Numbered from the stretch's first letter, positions 34,044 through 44,639 are shown. The stretch: 64,000 nt of DNA from Notamacropus eugenii (GCF_028372415.1 NC_092879.1:66975427-67039426); one strand, 5' to 3'. Notes: generated by a model not told the origin, from the sequence alone. Numbers and translations: made by a program.

Positions 34044-34245
34044 CAGGGTGGGGAACCTGCAGCCTGGAGGCCACATGTGGCCCTCTAGGTCCTCAAATGT
34101 AGCCCTTTGACTGAATTCAATCTTCCCAGACCAAATCCCCGTAATAAAAAGGGTTTCTTCTGTAAAACTTGGACTCAATCAAAAAGCCTTATGCAAGGAC
34201 CTGGAAGGCCACATGTGCCTCAAGGCCAAAGCTTCTCCACCCCTG
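34044..34245. mobile_element. Foldback (near-palindromic) DNA transposon fossil, copy 1
   Basis: Starts cagggtggggaacc and ends ccacccctg (inverted termini). Internal inverted repeats include ggccacatgtggcc near each side, and the two halves mirror each other around 'ccgtaataaaaagggtttc'. Flanking atctagag/attcagag looks like a degraded 8-bp target duplication. Termini and duplication length fit a hAT-type nonautonomous element (inference). A second copy is at 59,472-59,654. Confidence 0.7.
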
Positions 34246-34259
34246 ATTCAGAGGTTGAC

Positions 34260-34660
34260 ATCATCAAACCACTATGTTCCGCTAGCTCTTTAGATATTTC
34301 TCTCATCTTTAGGGTGTCTCTGGGGTGGGGAGGAGAATGAGAGGGCTTTCTCTTTTGACCAGTCCAGGCCTTTTCTCTGTTCTTCAAGAAAGCAGTGTGT
34401 TCTGGGGGTCTGAAAGTTGTGCTGAACTTATCTGGGTCATCTGCCAAGGATTGCCCCCACCAACACCTCTATCCTCAACCCAGCCCCCAGCAAGTCTGTC
34501 TAGAAGAACCCTAAGTTTTCTAATCAACAGTGTCCTCCCCCATCACTGCAGCATGCTCCTCCTCTCCTCTTTAATCTTTCCTGTCCAGCCTGGCCCCAAT
34601 TTTGCTGCTTCTTTGGGTGGTGGCAAGCAGATGCCAAGGATTCTTTTTGATTTTTTAATA
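34260..34660 (-). repeat. Inverted block, copy in B9
   Basis: The reverse complement reads 'agaatccttggcatctgctt', 'cagatgacccagataagttc', 'cagaacacactgctttcttg', 'aaaggcctggactggtcaaa', 'agaaagccctct', matching the forward block at 35,572-35,905 in order. The two lie 0.9-1.6 kb apart in opposite orientation. Confidence 0.75.
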
Positions 34661-35131
34661 TAGTGTTGAGTAGGAGACTAAAGGGAAGGTCTGAAATTTA
34701 AGCAGGCTTAGGGGCAGGGTCTTCATCTTGCTGTCCCTGCAGTTGGTGCAGGGTCGGGGGACCATCTAGGATGGCTGGTAGGTGGACAGGAACCCACTCA
34801 CATGGGTATGGAATGAGAGACCTTGAACTTCTGGCTGGCAATTTCTGTACTAATTTTCCCTCCGAACCATGTACACCCATTTTACAGAATCCCTCCCCGC
34901 CTCCCCTTGGTTTAACTTGGTGAGGGAATGGCCTTTCAGCATTGGGGTGTTTCCGGATTGTTTGCTCCTCTTGAATTCATTTGGTGAGGAATTGTGGAAA
35001 GGCTTTGTTGTGAGGCTAGGTGTGAGATGACAAGTTTGGTGTAAGGAGGTTTTGAGGTCACTAACTTCCATAGGCCCAATTCTACCTAATCCCTAAGGAC
35101 CCCCTCCCACTCCCACCCTCTCCTCCATCAC

Positions 35132-35260
35132 CATCTGTCTGATCTCTCTCTGTCTCTGTCTGTCTGTCTCTCTGTCTCTGTCTGTGTCTCTGTTTCTCCT
35201 CTCCTCTTCTCTGTCTTTCTCTGTCTCTATCTCTCTCTCTCTCTCATACACACACAACAC
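35132..35260 (+). repeat. (CT/TCTG)n pyrimidine tract
   Basis: Runs of ctctctgtctctgtctgt words ending in ctctctctct and a short cacacaacaca tail. It lies at the B9/A boundary. The RDRE-rich minus-strand frame here is an artefact of the tract. Confidence 0.93.
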
Positions 35261-35571
35261 ACAATTGTAGCAGCATTTCACTCTGGGTGTGTAAGAGGGG
35301 ATTAGTTGAGAAGGGGTTTCCCCCATGCCTCCTCTACTGGCTCCTAGGGGGCAGACATAAATTAATGAGAAGAAAATCCAGAAACATACCAATACCTGAG
35401 CACCCCTCCTTGCTTTTGTCCCCCCATCTGCCCCCAAGACTTCGGGAGATTGATCAGGGGTGCTTCCGTTATAGAGGCCAGGTTAGTCCAGAAATAGCCT
35501 GAGAGTTAGGACCCAGAACTACTTGATTAAGTCTCTGCCCTTTCTCTTAATATTCTGCCATTGACTATATT

Positions 35572-36560
35572 TTTTTGAAGAAAGCTTCCCTGGGGTCTGC
35601 TTACTCCCATTCTGAGGATAAGAGCTACAACTGGGACCAGGGTGGATTAGATGGTCTAAGAGGATGGGATTTTCTCTCTCAGGGGAGGGAGCGTCCATTC
35701 CAGCAGGGGATCTTGATGGAAATAGACACACTCCAGGCTTACCATAAACTCTAGGGAGATTTGGGGAAGGTAGATAAGTTCTGGACAGATGACCTCACTG
35801 AGCTCAGTACTACCTTGCAAATCCCAGAACATACTGTCCTTTCTGGAAGAGCTGAAGAAAGACCTGGTTTGGTGAAAAGGGAAAGTGCTCTATGACTCCC
35901 CAGCAGGGACTCCAGAACTCCTTAAAGGTCACAGGCTTGTGGATGACAGTGATCTTGAGATCATGGGTATTATAGTCAAAGTATGGTTAGATACTTATGG
36001 TGCTTTTGTCGTTTTTCAGTTGTGTCCAATTCTTTGTGACTCCATTTAGGGTTTTCTTGTCAAAGACATGAAAGTGTTTTGCCATTTCCTCCTCCAGCTC
36101 ATTTTACAGATGATGAAACTGAGGCAGACAGGGTGAAGTGATTTGCCCAGGGTCACACCACTAGGGAGTATCTGAGGCCAGATTTGAGCACATGAAAATG
36201 ACCCCAGGTCCAGCACTCTAACCACTGTGCCACCCAAGTGCCCCTGATTAAATATATTCCAACTTAAATTATATTTTCTTTCCCTTTTGTTTCACTGAAG
36301 ATCATCGTTCTGTTGGTGTTTCTGTACAGTAACATAGAATAGATATAAGTGATATTTCTTAGTGTCTTTCATATTGGAGGGGAAAAAACCAAGCTCCAAA
36401 CCAGAATTTCCACACATGCCTCCCAAATCAAAGATGTTATAGCTTCTTCCTCAGGCTGACATCGTTGTCTGGTGATATCAGCACATTTGGGGTGATTTTG
36501 GGGACAGAAAGTCAGGTCACAATGACTGAGGGAGAGTTCCAGGAGGATGGAGACCAGGCT
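35572..36560 (+). repeat. A-type module 3, copy c
   Basis: Collinear with 4,085-4,980 and 7,468-8,260: 'gaaagcttccctggggtctg', 'gcgtccattccagcagggga', 'gacagatgacctcactgagc', 'cagaacatactgtcctttct', 'gaagaaagacctggtttgg', 'tcatgggtattatag'. Interrupted by a SINE at 36,008-36,244. Confidence 0.8.
36008..36244 (-). repeat. Marsupial tRNA-headed SINE, minus strand
   Basis: 'cagttgtgtccaattctttg', 'gggttttcttgtcaaaga', 'gatgaaactgaggcagacag' and 'gtgatttgcccagggtcaca' show the full tail-to-head order. The paralogous site at about 7,925 is empty, so this came after the A duplication. Confidence 0.93.
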
Positions 36561-36619
36561 TCCTCAAAGCCCAGAAATAAGGGCTGTGGCGCCCTGCCCT
36601 CTGCAACCCCAGGACTCTG

Positions 36620-36850
36620 CATCCTCTCCTAATAATCAGCATTTACCTAGCGCATACTATATGCCAACCATAGGGATAAATGCTTTACAAGCATCTCATT
36701 TAATCTTCACAGTAGCCATAGGAGGTAGGTGGAGGAAACTGAAGTTAAATGACTTGGCCAGGGTCATACAGCTAATGAGTGTCTGATACTTTATTTAAAA
36801 TCAGGTCTTGCTGGATCCCAGGCCTGGTGCTCTGTCTACTGCCAACTTCT
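36620..36850 (-). repeat. MIR/THER SINE fossil, second paralogous copy
   Basis: Shows 'aaactgaagttaaatgactt', 'ggccagggtcatacagctaa' and an upstream 'gcatactatatgccaacc' stretch. It is at the same module position as 8,345-8,590. Confidence 0.85.
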
Positions 36851-37786
36851 GTCACAAGCTATGGACAGCTGTCATTTTAGACAACAGCAGAGATACTTCT
36901 GAACAGCCTGCTTCATGTGGAAGAGAGTGACAAATACCTTCATCTTTGGGACAGCTGCTAAGGTGAGTCAAAAGTACGTCTCTATTGCTTGTCATCTTAT
37001 AGTTAAGTATTAAGGGCCCCTTCACATCATCAAATAAAGGGCTTGAAAGCGTTAAAAATTCTGCTTTATTGTTGCTGAGAAGAAGACTTGCCTCCAACAC
37101 AATCATTAATGCTAAGGATTGGAAAGATGTGAGGATTTGTGACTGGGGAGGGCTCTGCTCTGTCCTCTTAAAATCCCACACACTCCTGCTTTATCATTGC
37201 CACCATCATCATCATCTTCTGAGGTTCCTTCTCTCTCCACCTGCTGCCAGAAGGCAGCCCAGTATCTATGCCCTGTTCACACTGGGATTTATGGTGTTAT
37301 TACCCACACAGTCCAAACTCAAACTCTTGTTTGGTCTACTTTGCTCTGTCTCTGAGCTCCACCAGGTGACGTTGCCAGCCCATTCCTCTGGGAACAAAGA
37401 TGTTCACATCTTAGTTTCCCATGGAGCCCAGGTTATCCTGATATCCCTCACCACAAAGCCTCCTTTTCAGTTCTTGTCTGATGGGGAATCTTTTCATCGA
37501 AATCCTCTTGGAAAGCAACAATTGCAGAGCCCTGTACAAAGGCCTCAGAGCTGGGCTTTGAGGCTGTCTGAGGGTCATGGGGCCAGACTCTACCTGAGAG
37601 CTCTGCCCCAAGGCAAGGGGGTGGGGAGGGCTCTGGCCACTTCCACTCCTAGAAACTGAAGGATGGCCCATGCCATCACCCTTTACCAATTCCCAAATGA
37701 CAGTGACCAGCCTCAGACAGGCTGGACCCCGTGTACAAGGGACAGATAAAGTGATGATCCAATGCAGTGGAGGGGAGCCGTGTGAG
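36620..37786 (+). repeat. A-type module 4, copy b
   Basis: Near-identical in long stretches to 8,345-9,466 (for example 37,087-37,200 and 37,540-37,620). The 196-codon plus-strand frame here (37,069-37,659) is interrupted in the sister copy, so it is not supported as a gene. Confidence 0.88.
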
Positions 37787-37910
37787 TCAGTATTAGCAGC
37801 AAGGTGGGTGCTGGGGGGCTGCTGAGGGGCAGAACCTTTGGGCTTCCTGCCACCTGCTCAGGTAGTCCCATAGCTACTGTGGAGGACAGCAAAATATATG
37901 AAATCTTCAG
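37787..37910 (+). repeat. A-type module 1, copy c (truncated); right edge of the array
   Basis: 'ggggggctgctgaggggcag', 'aacctttggg' and 'cctgccacctgctcaggtag' match 9,490-9,560. Similarity fades by about 37,905, and everything to the right is single copy or common interspersed repeats. Confidence 0.75.
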
Positions 37911-38049
37911 ATCTACCCTATACCTCGTTGGTAGCCCTATAGATGCGTTTAGTGTTAGAGATACTATAGCATTTAAGGTAGTCAAGAGACGTGTGCTCTG
38001 GATTTAATCAGGATAGGTATGTCTTCTCTCTGTGTTCCTAAAGCTTCAT

Positions 38050-38700
38050 TGTGACACAGTGCCAGAATAAAAGGAACATTCGTGATGGTGGCCAACATTC
38101 TCTATTTCATATTTGACTCTTTCCGTGGAGAGACAAATCTTTCTCTGGAAAAGGTTGTTCACACTCAAATATGGGCCGAAACTCTTCAATGGAAAGTGCC
38201 TGAGAAGCATGGTAGAATAAATATAGAGTGTCCATTTTTGTAGTTTGGATGAGAAGCAGGCCATATGGGTCATTATCATATTCATGAATTCTGAACCTTT
38301 TGGAAATTTATTTCCCATGATTTTATCAATTGTACATTCCACATTCATACCAGCATGCTTGAGAAATGATTATAGGAAACCCCTATCCTGATTCTCCAAC
38401 TTGTATCCACTGATTTACTTGCTCTATATCCTCTTCATCCCAGTCTCTATACTTTTAAGTTTGGAAAAGTCACGACTGGATAAAAGCTAGAAGAATCATC
38501 TTGGAGGGCATCAGTTGTGCCACACTGGAGCCATTTGCTGCCTGAATACTCCTCCACACATAGTAAAAATTGGCATGAGCCTACCTCACAAATGGATGCC
38601 ATACACTGTTGATGTTGGCAGTTCAAGTGCTATCAGTGAATGTGATTCATTTCCATTTCTTGTCAAAGAGAAAATGAAGTCTGTGAAGCATTGATGTTGA
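38050..38700 (-). pseudogene. Possible degenerate coding remnant (unidentified)
   Basis: On the minus strand two overlapping frames give protein-like stretches separated by frameshifts and stops, for example one containing NDPYGLLLIQTTKMDTLYLF (38,195-38,285 region) and one with CVEEYSGSKWLQCG (about 38,520-38,560). I do not recognise the family. It could be a decayed processed pseudogene or an unclassified transposon, or chance. Confidence 0.2.
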
Positions 38701-38899
38701 GCATTCTAGAAAATTTGGGGTTTGGAAGATGTTGGCCACCAGGAGAATGCTGTCATCATCATCCTTGCCATTGTTACCTTCTCCGTTGTGCATGTAGAGA
38801 GTTTTGAGCCACTTCTACATATGAGACAATGGTGAAAGCATCTGGGTTGTGAGGGATTAGAGAGGAGAACAGAGAGCTGGGGGCGGATGACCTCAATGT

Positions 38900-39140
38900 T
38901 ATTGTTCAGTTGTGTCTGACTCTTTGTGACCCCATTTGGGGTTTTCTTGTCAAAGATCCTGGAGTGGTCTGCCATTTCCTTCTCTAGATCATTTTTGCAG
39001 ATGAGGAAACTGAGACAAACTGGGTGAAATGACTTTCCCAGGGTCACCTAGATAAAAAGAGTTTGAGGCTGGACTTGATCTCACTAAGATGAGTCTTCCT
39101 GCCTGCAGGCCAGGCACTCTATCCACTGTAATGCCATCTA
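38900..39140 (-). repeat. Marsupial tRNA-headed SINE, minus strand
   Basis: 'cagttgtgtctgactctttg', 'tggggttttcttgtcaaaga', 'aaactgagacaaactgggtg', and the end 'tgtaatgccatctagctt'. Confidence 0.93.
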
Positions 39141-39429
39141 GCTTGGAGTGTCAATACGTATGCTGAAGTCATGGGGGCAGGAGTTGGGGAGAAGAGAAAG
39201 ACTATGAGCTAGGCTGATTGAATGACTTAAATGAACTCAGAAGTCCCTTCTGTCTTGGATATGGTGAGAGTTTCTGAGTTCTAGAGCTAAGGGTGATCAG
39301 ATTGTGTCCCTTTTCAGCAACTGGAGTAGGGTAGAACGGAGCAGCCCCATTAGTATATCAGATATTCTCTCTAGCCATTTCTCTGTTTGTCTTATTTGAT
39401 TAGACATGTGAATGACACTCCTTAATTGA

Positions 39430-39680
39430 TAAGTAGCTCCTGCTGCATGTGGCTGGTATCATGAATGAATGCTGACTTGGAACCTGGAGAACATGAGTTC
39501 AGATCTTGCCTGACAATCTTTACTAGTTCTATGACCTTATCAAGTCACCTAGCCCCTTTCAGTCTTAGTACAGGGATAATAATAGCTCCTGCATTTCAGG
39601 CTTGTTGTCAAAATCAAATGAGATAAGATATGTACCTTGCAAACAATAAAACAGTATCTAAATAGTGTTAGCTCTTACCG
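39430..39680 (+). repeat. MIR/THER SINE fossil
   Basis: 'ttggaacctggagaacatga', 'tttactagttctatgacctt' and 'tgagataagatatgtacctt' follow the MIR order of head, core and tail on the plus strand. Confidence 0.75.
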
Positions 39681-39796
39681 TAAGATAGACTTAGCCAGTC
39701 AAACTGTTTCTGAGAATTCTTGAGGAATTGTTGTACCCAAGGCTTGTAAAAATTGTCTTTCATTTAAAAGCCCAATAAAAATCTTCCTTATTTTAT

Positions 39797-39858
39797 CTAC
39801 AAGAGAGGGAGGGAGGGAAGAAGGGAGAGAGAGAGAGAGAAAGAGAGAGAGAGTTTTG
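39797..39858 (+). repeat. GA-rich simple repeat
   Basis: gagggagggagggaagaagg followed by gagaga words, about 60 bp of pure purine. Confidence 0.93.
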
Positions 39859-40134
39859 CAAACCTCAGATGTTAGTAATATTATTATTGTGGTCGCCTCT
39901 TCCAACAGAACAGTCTCTGAGATCTTACAAGGAATTATTGTGCCCTCCTAGACCATGGCTGTAAAACATTCTATCATCTCAGATCCACGCTCAGTGTTCC
40001 AAAAATTGAGTCCTTTTCAAGAAACCCAAAGAAAACCTGATTTTTGTTTTGATTTTTTAGTGAGTGTTTCATCATATCACAACAGCACTAATATCAGACC
40101 CCAGGAGTATGACCTAGAAGGGTAGAAGTCAGAC

Positions 40135-40790
40135 TAGTTTAAGCGATGAATATGACTTCTTCCCTCCTTAGATTTCCTTATCTGTAAAATGGGTAAGTGT
40201 AGATGGGAGCAGAATAACATAGGCCCCACTTCATAAGGTATTAAATTAGGATCATAATGAGAGATAAATGCTCTTATTATACTGTTATCATCCCCCCTTC
40301 CAGTTTTCTTGATGGCGAGACAGTTTATTTCACTCTGCACCAGAATAACCTCACAGCAGGTTAGAGAAAGCCGAGCCAGGACACCTAGTCTTCCTGACTT
40401 CAATATGTTCCTTGAAATGAACAATTTCTCAGGGTTTTGCGACCTGGCTCTGAGTTACCTTCATCCCTCAGGGAAGTTAGAACCTTGGTAGCGTTTCAGT
40501 TTTGGAATGTCGTGCAACAAGCTAACTCATGCTAACGTCGAGCAGAAAAGATGAGCACAAGAGAAGCTTTTGTCAGGAGGGAGGCTTCTTTCCCCTTTCA
40601 AACCTTCCTTCTGTGACACCCCAAGCACATGTATTGAAAGAGAAGTCAGTCACACATCACCTCGTCCAAATTTAGCCATGTGTTGCAAGTGGGGAAACTG
40701 AGGTACAAAGAATAAGTGATTCATCCAATTTTATCCAGGTGACAGAGCCAAGACATGGACTCTGGTCCTCTAATCTTGTTCTATGCTTCA
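40135..40790. repeat. MIR fragments and unassigned sequence
   Basis: A MIR tail on the plus strand lies at about 40,160-40,280 ('tttccttatctgtaaaatgg'). A MIR on the minus strand lies at about 40,680-40,790 ('ggggaaactgaggtacaaag', 'gacagagccaagacatgg'). The stretch between (40,495-40,670) shows nothing I can name. Confidence 0.6.
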
Positions 40791-41079
40791 AAAAGTGCTT
40801 CCTTTGCCTGTTTGTCTGTTTAATGCTTTCCACCAGCCCTGCCCAAACTGTCTCCACATCTCTAAACGTTACAGGTATTAGGGAAAGAGCAAATGAGGAA
40901 GTGCCGGCCTACCCACATGAATGCTTCACTAAGAAGCCTGTACTTTGTGAGAACTCAGTCTTTAAGATCATACTGTTATGTTTATTGGTTTATAGGCTCT
41001 GGAAAGGCAGTGTAGAGTAGGTGGGATGTGAAAGAGAATCTGTAGCTGAAAATAAATTTAAATTGTCATTTTTAAAAGA

Positions 41080-41165
41080 GGCAGTGTTGCATAGTGGGCT
41101 TGGCTCCAGGAACACCAGAGCTGAGTTTACAAATACTGACTAGGTGACTCCGGTCATGGGAAGAT
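41080..41165 (+). repeat. MIR/SINE head fragment (weak)
   Basis: 'gcagtgttgcatagtgggct' and 'gctgagtttacaaatactga' resemble a diverged tRNA-SINE or MIR head. The rest of 40,800-41,460 has no recognised feature. Confidence 0.4.
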
Positions 41166-41474
41166 TATCCAACAGGGCCAGCTGTGCCTACCACACTCCC
41201 TCTGAATCAGATGAAAATATAGTTGGGAAATATTTAACAAAGTAAATAAAAATACAGTAGAACACAGATATGTTAATATGTGGTTTTCTTAGGCAGTATG
41301 TGGTTCACAGGGCTCCTTAGTAATGGTTCAGTGCCCCCTCCCATTTCTATTTGACTTTGAAACCACCATTTCCTCATCTGAAATCCCAGGTACTTACTGA
41401 TCTGAAGTCCAGTACTTAAAGGGTCATTGATTTAGACCTAGTCACTTTCTGTGTATAAAACCCAGTGAGAGTGA

Positions 41475-42090
41475 CTTCCCGAAATCTACATATGGAGGAA
41501 TCCCCACTGGAACATCACCACTCGGTGGTCATCCAGCTTCTGCTAGAAGACTTTCAAGGAAGACAAACCCATCACTTCCCAAAGGTAGCTCCTTCTACTG
41601 TGGGAAAGCTCAGTGTGGGGAAATTTTTCCTGACATGGATCCTAAACTTGTCCCTTTGTTCCTATTGTGCCCTCTGGAGCTATCCAGAAGATGACAGCCC
41701 TTCAGAGGACAGCTATCCTGTTCCTCTCCCTACCTCCCCCTCCCTTACCAGCCTTTTCTTTTCCCCAGTAACTTATATACGGAGCTCTACCAGGCAGTTC
41801 TCTTATGTCATGGGCTCAAGGCCCTTTGGTATCCTAGTTGACCACCTCAGGACATTTTTCAGCTTCTCAATGACCTCAGTAACTGAGAATGGTCCTTGGT
41901 ACTACTCCCAGTGAGGCCTGACAGGGTCAGAGTACAATCAGTCTGTCACCTCCATCTTTACCAAAGCTGTGATCCTCCTATTGCAGCCCAAGATGGGATT
42001 ATTTTTTGAACTTGCAGTTGATGAAAACCCCCAGATCCTGTTCAGAATAACCATCCCTCAAGCTTAAACTCATGAAGTTTTTATTTTGTA
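41475..42090 (-). repeat. L3/CR1 LINE 3' end fossil, minus strand
   Basis: Read on the plus strand it is the antisense of an L3/CR1 tail: 'tttttcctgacatggatcct', 'tgccctctggagctat', 'gatgacagcccttcagagga', 'cagctatcctgttcc', 'tgaggcctgacagggtcaga', 'cagcccaagatgggattatt', 'aaaacccccagatcctgttc'. The 149-codon frame at 41,465-41,914 is inside this repeat and is not a gene. Confidence 0.85.
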
Positions 42091-42316
42091 CTCAAGCACC
42101 AGGCCTGGAATCAGGAAGATTCATCTTGTTGAGTTCAAGTCTGGCCTCAGAAACTTACTAGCTGTATGACCCTGGATAAGTCACTTTCCCTTGTTTGCCT
42201 CAGTTTCTCATCTGTAAAATGAGGAAGTAAATGGCAAACCACTCCAGTGTCTTTGCCAAGAAAACCCTAAATAGGGTCATGAAGAGTCAGACATGAGTGA
42301 AAAACAATTGAACAAT
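42091..42316 (+). repeat. Marsupial tRNA-headed SINE (head trimmed)
   Basis: 'ccaggcctggaatcaggaag', 'ctgtatgaccctggataagt', 'gtttgcctcagtttctcatc', 'tttgccaagaaaacccta', 'gaagagtcagacatgagtg'. Inserted against or into the L3 fossil, so it is younger. Confidence 0.93.
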
Positions 42317-42470
42317 GATAAATTTAGAATCTGGATTGCAAATGTAGAGTTGGAAGAGGTCTTATGGGTAATCAAGTCCAAACCCCTTGTCTTAGAGAAA
42401 AGGAGAGTCAGTGCCCTGGGTCCCCTGATGGTAAGTGGCAGAGCCAGGCCAACTCTGTATCCTTTGTTCC
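42317..42470 (-). repeat. MIR-like fragment
   Basis: 'tttagaatctggattgcaaa', 'gagttggaagaggtcttatg' and 'gtaagtggcagagccaggcc' correspond to the reverse strand of an MIR relative. No gene follows to 43,980. A short purine tract lies at 42,895-42,975 and otherwise nothing is recognised. Confidence 0.5.
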
Positions 42471-43984
42471 TTCTGCTGGTTACACAGAGTTCACCAAGTT
42501 TCCAAGGAGCACCTTACCCCAACCGCCATCAAAGCAGTCACCTGTTTGCCCAGTTGTGAGTGAACTGATAACAGACAGATCAGCTTCATCTGGGAACAGA
42601 TTATATGTGGAATGTGTCCTCGCTTTTATTGGGGCTTTACTCCTCTGTGGGGGCTAGATAGAGATCCTGGGCCTCTGGCACAATACTGTTTATGGGAAGA
42701 CCAAAACACAGGGACCTTCCAGATTCAGCATCATGGGTTGAAATTCCAGGTCCCCTGCCCCACTTGGTTGTTTAGGCACATTATGGATCAGTGTATTTGG
42801 AGATGGCTTCTGCTCCTGTCCCTTGTACCCTTCTCCTCTATTCTCTTTGCAGAAAAATCCAAGGCCAGGAGCTCTCCTGCTCTGGGAAAACTGAGTTGAG
42901 AGGAGGGTGAGTTAAAAGGGGAAGAGAGATGGGAGAGGGGAAGGGAAAGGAAGGAGAGGAAAGAAAGGAAAAAATGAGCCAATAGGGGATTGCTGGATTA
43001 ATCCAGGATCTGGTGCTGTTATATTAGTCATTTCTGCATCATAAATCTGGAGGCTCTCTTATTTTCCTCTTGTTTTTAAAAAGTACAGGGTATAGTGTGC
43101 TCAATAAATGATGAATAATGAGGCTGGAGCATGTAATGACCTTCTAAATCTAAAATCTGTTATATGAGGGAAATGACAACATTTTTGAACTGAGAAATCA
43201 TGTTGCCTAGATCTGTGATTTTCCTGAGAAGGGTGAAGTGACTGACAGTTATAAAAGACTATAAGCACCCAACCTGTCTTATACACTGACCTCTTCATTT
43301 GAGTGCTAATATCTAGTCTGTTGAGAAACAGTGAGTGACTGGATACTGACCATGTTGAAATGATCACCATTTCCATACTTGTTTCCATGAGTGTTTAGAA
43401 TGGAGTTTGCCACTAGCAGTAGGCACCCTGGGAAACTTGGGGGGTTTTGTCCCTCCCTGCTCCATCCCATTGGTAGTAAGCCAGATCTCAGTAGGTGGCC
43501 TTGAGAGCCCAGTTACAAGTACCCTGGTGATCATCCCAAGGACACTAGGCTATCCTCAGCTGCCCAGATCTCAATAGGAACTTGAGAACCCAGCAGGAAC
43601 AGGCTAACAGGATCTCTACCTCATTGTCCATTCTCCATCAGATGCCGAATCCTGACTTTTGGATGAATGCTGCCCCTTCTCCCCACCTTCTCCATGCTTC
43701 CCCAGTCCCTTTGGAGGTAACTCAAAGGCCTGCTCTACTTGGATCCTCAGGCCTACTGCCCCCTTCTTAACAGCTGTTTATTGAAGACAGTTGAAATGGC
43801 TTTTGACATTTCTTATATGAATAAGCAGGTAAAATGGTGGAATCCTGAGCCTTACTATATTCCTACTGCTATGCCCTCCAGACTCTCTGGGACTGCCAGC
43901 TAACCTGCCATTGCACTCTGAGGATTCCTGAGTTTCGTCATTGTCCTTGCCACTAGGCCCTAAAAACTACCAGACATTTCTCCA

Positions 43985-44112
43985 TATCATCTGATTTCTC
44001 TGTTATTGTATTGTCCCTCAAAACTGGAGTGTAAACTTCTTGAGAGTAAGAATTGTATTGCTTTTCTGTTTGTATCAAGCAGTGCTTAGCACATAGTAAG
44101 TGCTTAATAAAT
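43985..44112 (+). repeat. L2 3' end
   Basis: 'aactggagtgtaaacttctt', 'gagagtaagaattgtattgc', 'gcagtgcttagcacatagta', 'agtgcttaataaatta': classic L2 tail. Confidence 0.9.
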
Positions 44113-44362
44113 TAGGTAGCTAGTTGGCACAGTGAACAAAGGGCTGGGCATGGAGTCAGGAAGATACAAGTTCACATTGTACCTTAGATACTTACTAGTT
44201 GTGTGACCCTGGGCAAGTCACTTAACCTTGGTCTGCCTTTGTTTCCTCTTCTGTGCATCACAGGATTAGTATGAGGATCAACTGAGACAATATTTGTAAA
44301 GCACTTAGCAAGCACAGTGCCTGGCACACAGTAGGTACCACATGAATGCTTATTCCCATTCC
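44113..44362 (+). repeat. THER-type SINE (tRNA head, CORE, L2 tail)
   Basis: Head 'taggtagctagttggcacag', core 'gttgtgtgaccctgggcaag', 'gaggatcaactgagacaata', and an L2-like tail 'agcacagtgcctggcacaca'. It sits directly behind the L2 tail. Confidence 0.9.
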
Positions 44363-44639
44363 CCTAAGTGATTCTGTATTCTATTCCATTTGCATTTGGG
44401 CCCCAGTTACTCCTGGCTGCTAATAAAACATCTGTCTCCCAGAAAAGCCAGCTAGGTGCCATTCTGTTATTTCAAAAGACAATTCCACATGTAAAGTTGG
44501 GAGGCAGCAGAAATTCTCGTTAAAATGAAAACTTCCTTTGTTGTCAGACAGCCCATGAGATGCTAGAGTAATTTTGGATTTGATGGAACGGTTCCTTCCC
44601 ATGCCCACTGCTCCACCCACTCCATGGGCCCATGACAGG

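Larger units (their letters stand above)
32844..35130 (+). repeat. B unit B9 (right-most, diverged)
   Basis: Head at 'caatgcctaccagtgtcatt'. Keeps the 'tcaggcctcctgtaatggaattcttg' and 'cttgttacctgcc' landmarks and the inverted block. Interrupted by a foldback DNA transposon at 34,044-34,245. Its hairpin (33,936-34,040) has lost most pairing. Confidence 0.82.
1..37910. repeat. 38 kb locally duplicated noncoding array (A- and B-type units)
   Basis: Seen: nearly every segment of this interval has at least one recognisable second copy elsewhere in the interval. Two related unit types alternate: A-type modules on both flanks (1-13.3 kb, 35.4-37.9 kb) and B-type units in the middle (13.7-35.1 kb). 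The DNA is visibly richer in G and C and poorer in young SINEs than 38-64 kb. No open frame is kept intact through the copies. Inference: a segment-duplicated noncoding locus, plausibly a small-RNA cluster or a repeated noncoding transcript. The left end is cut by the window edge. Confidence 0.85.

Noticed and set aside
37069..37659. 196-codon plus-strand frame as a gene
   Set aside because: The highly similar paralogue at 8,760-9,400 has the frame broken, and the product has no recognisable family.
41465..41914. 149-codon plus-strand frame as a gene
   Set aside because: It lies within the antisense of an L3/CR1 LINE tail (motif order from 41,600 to 42,090).
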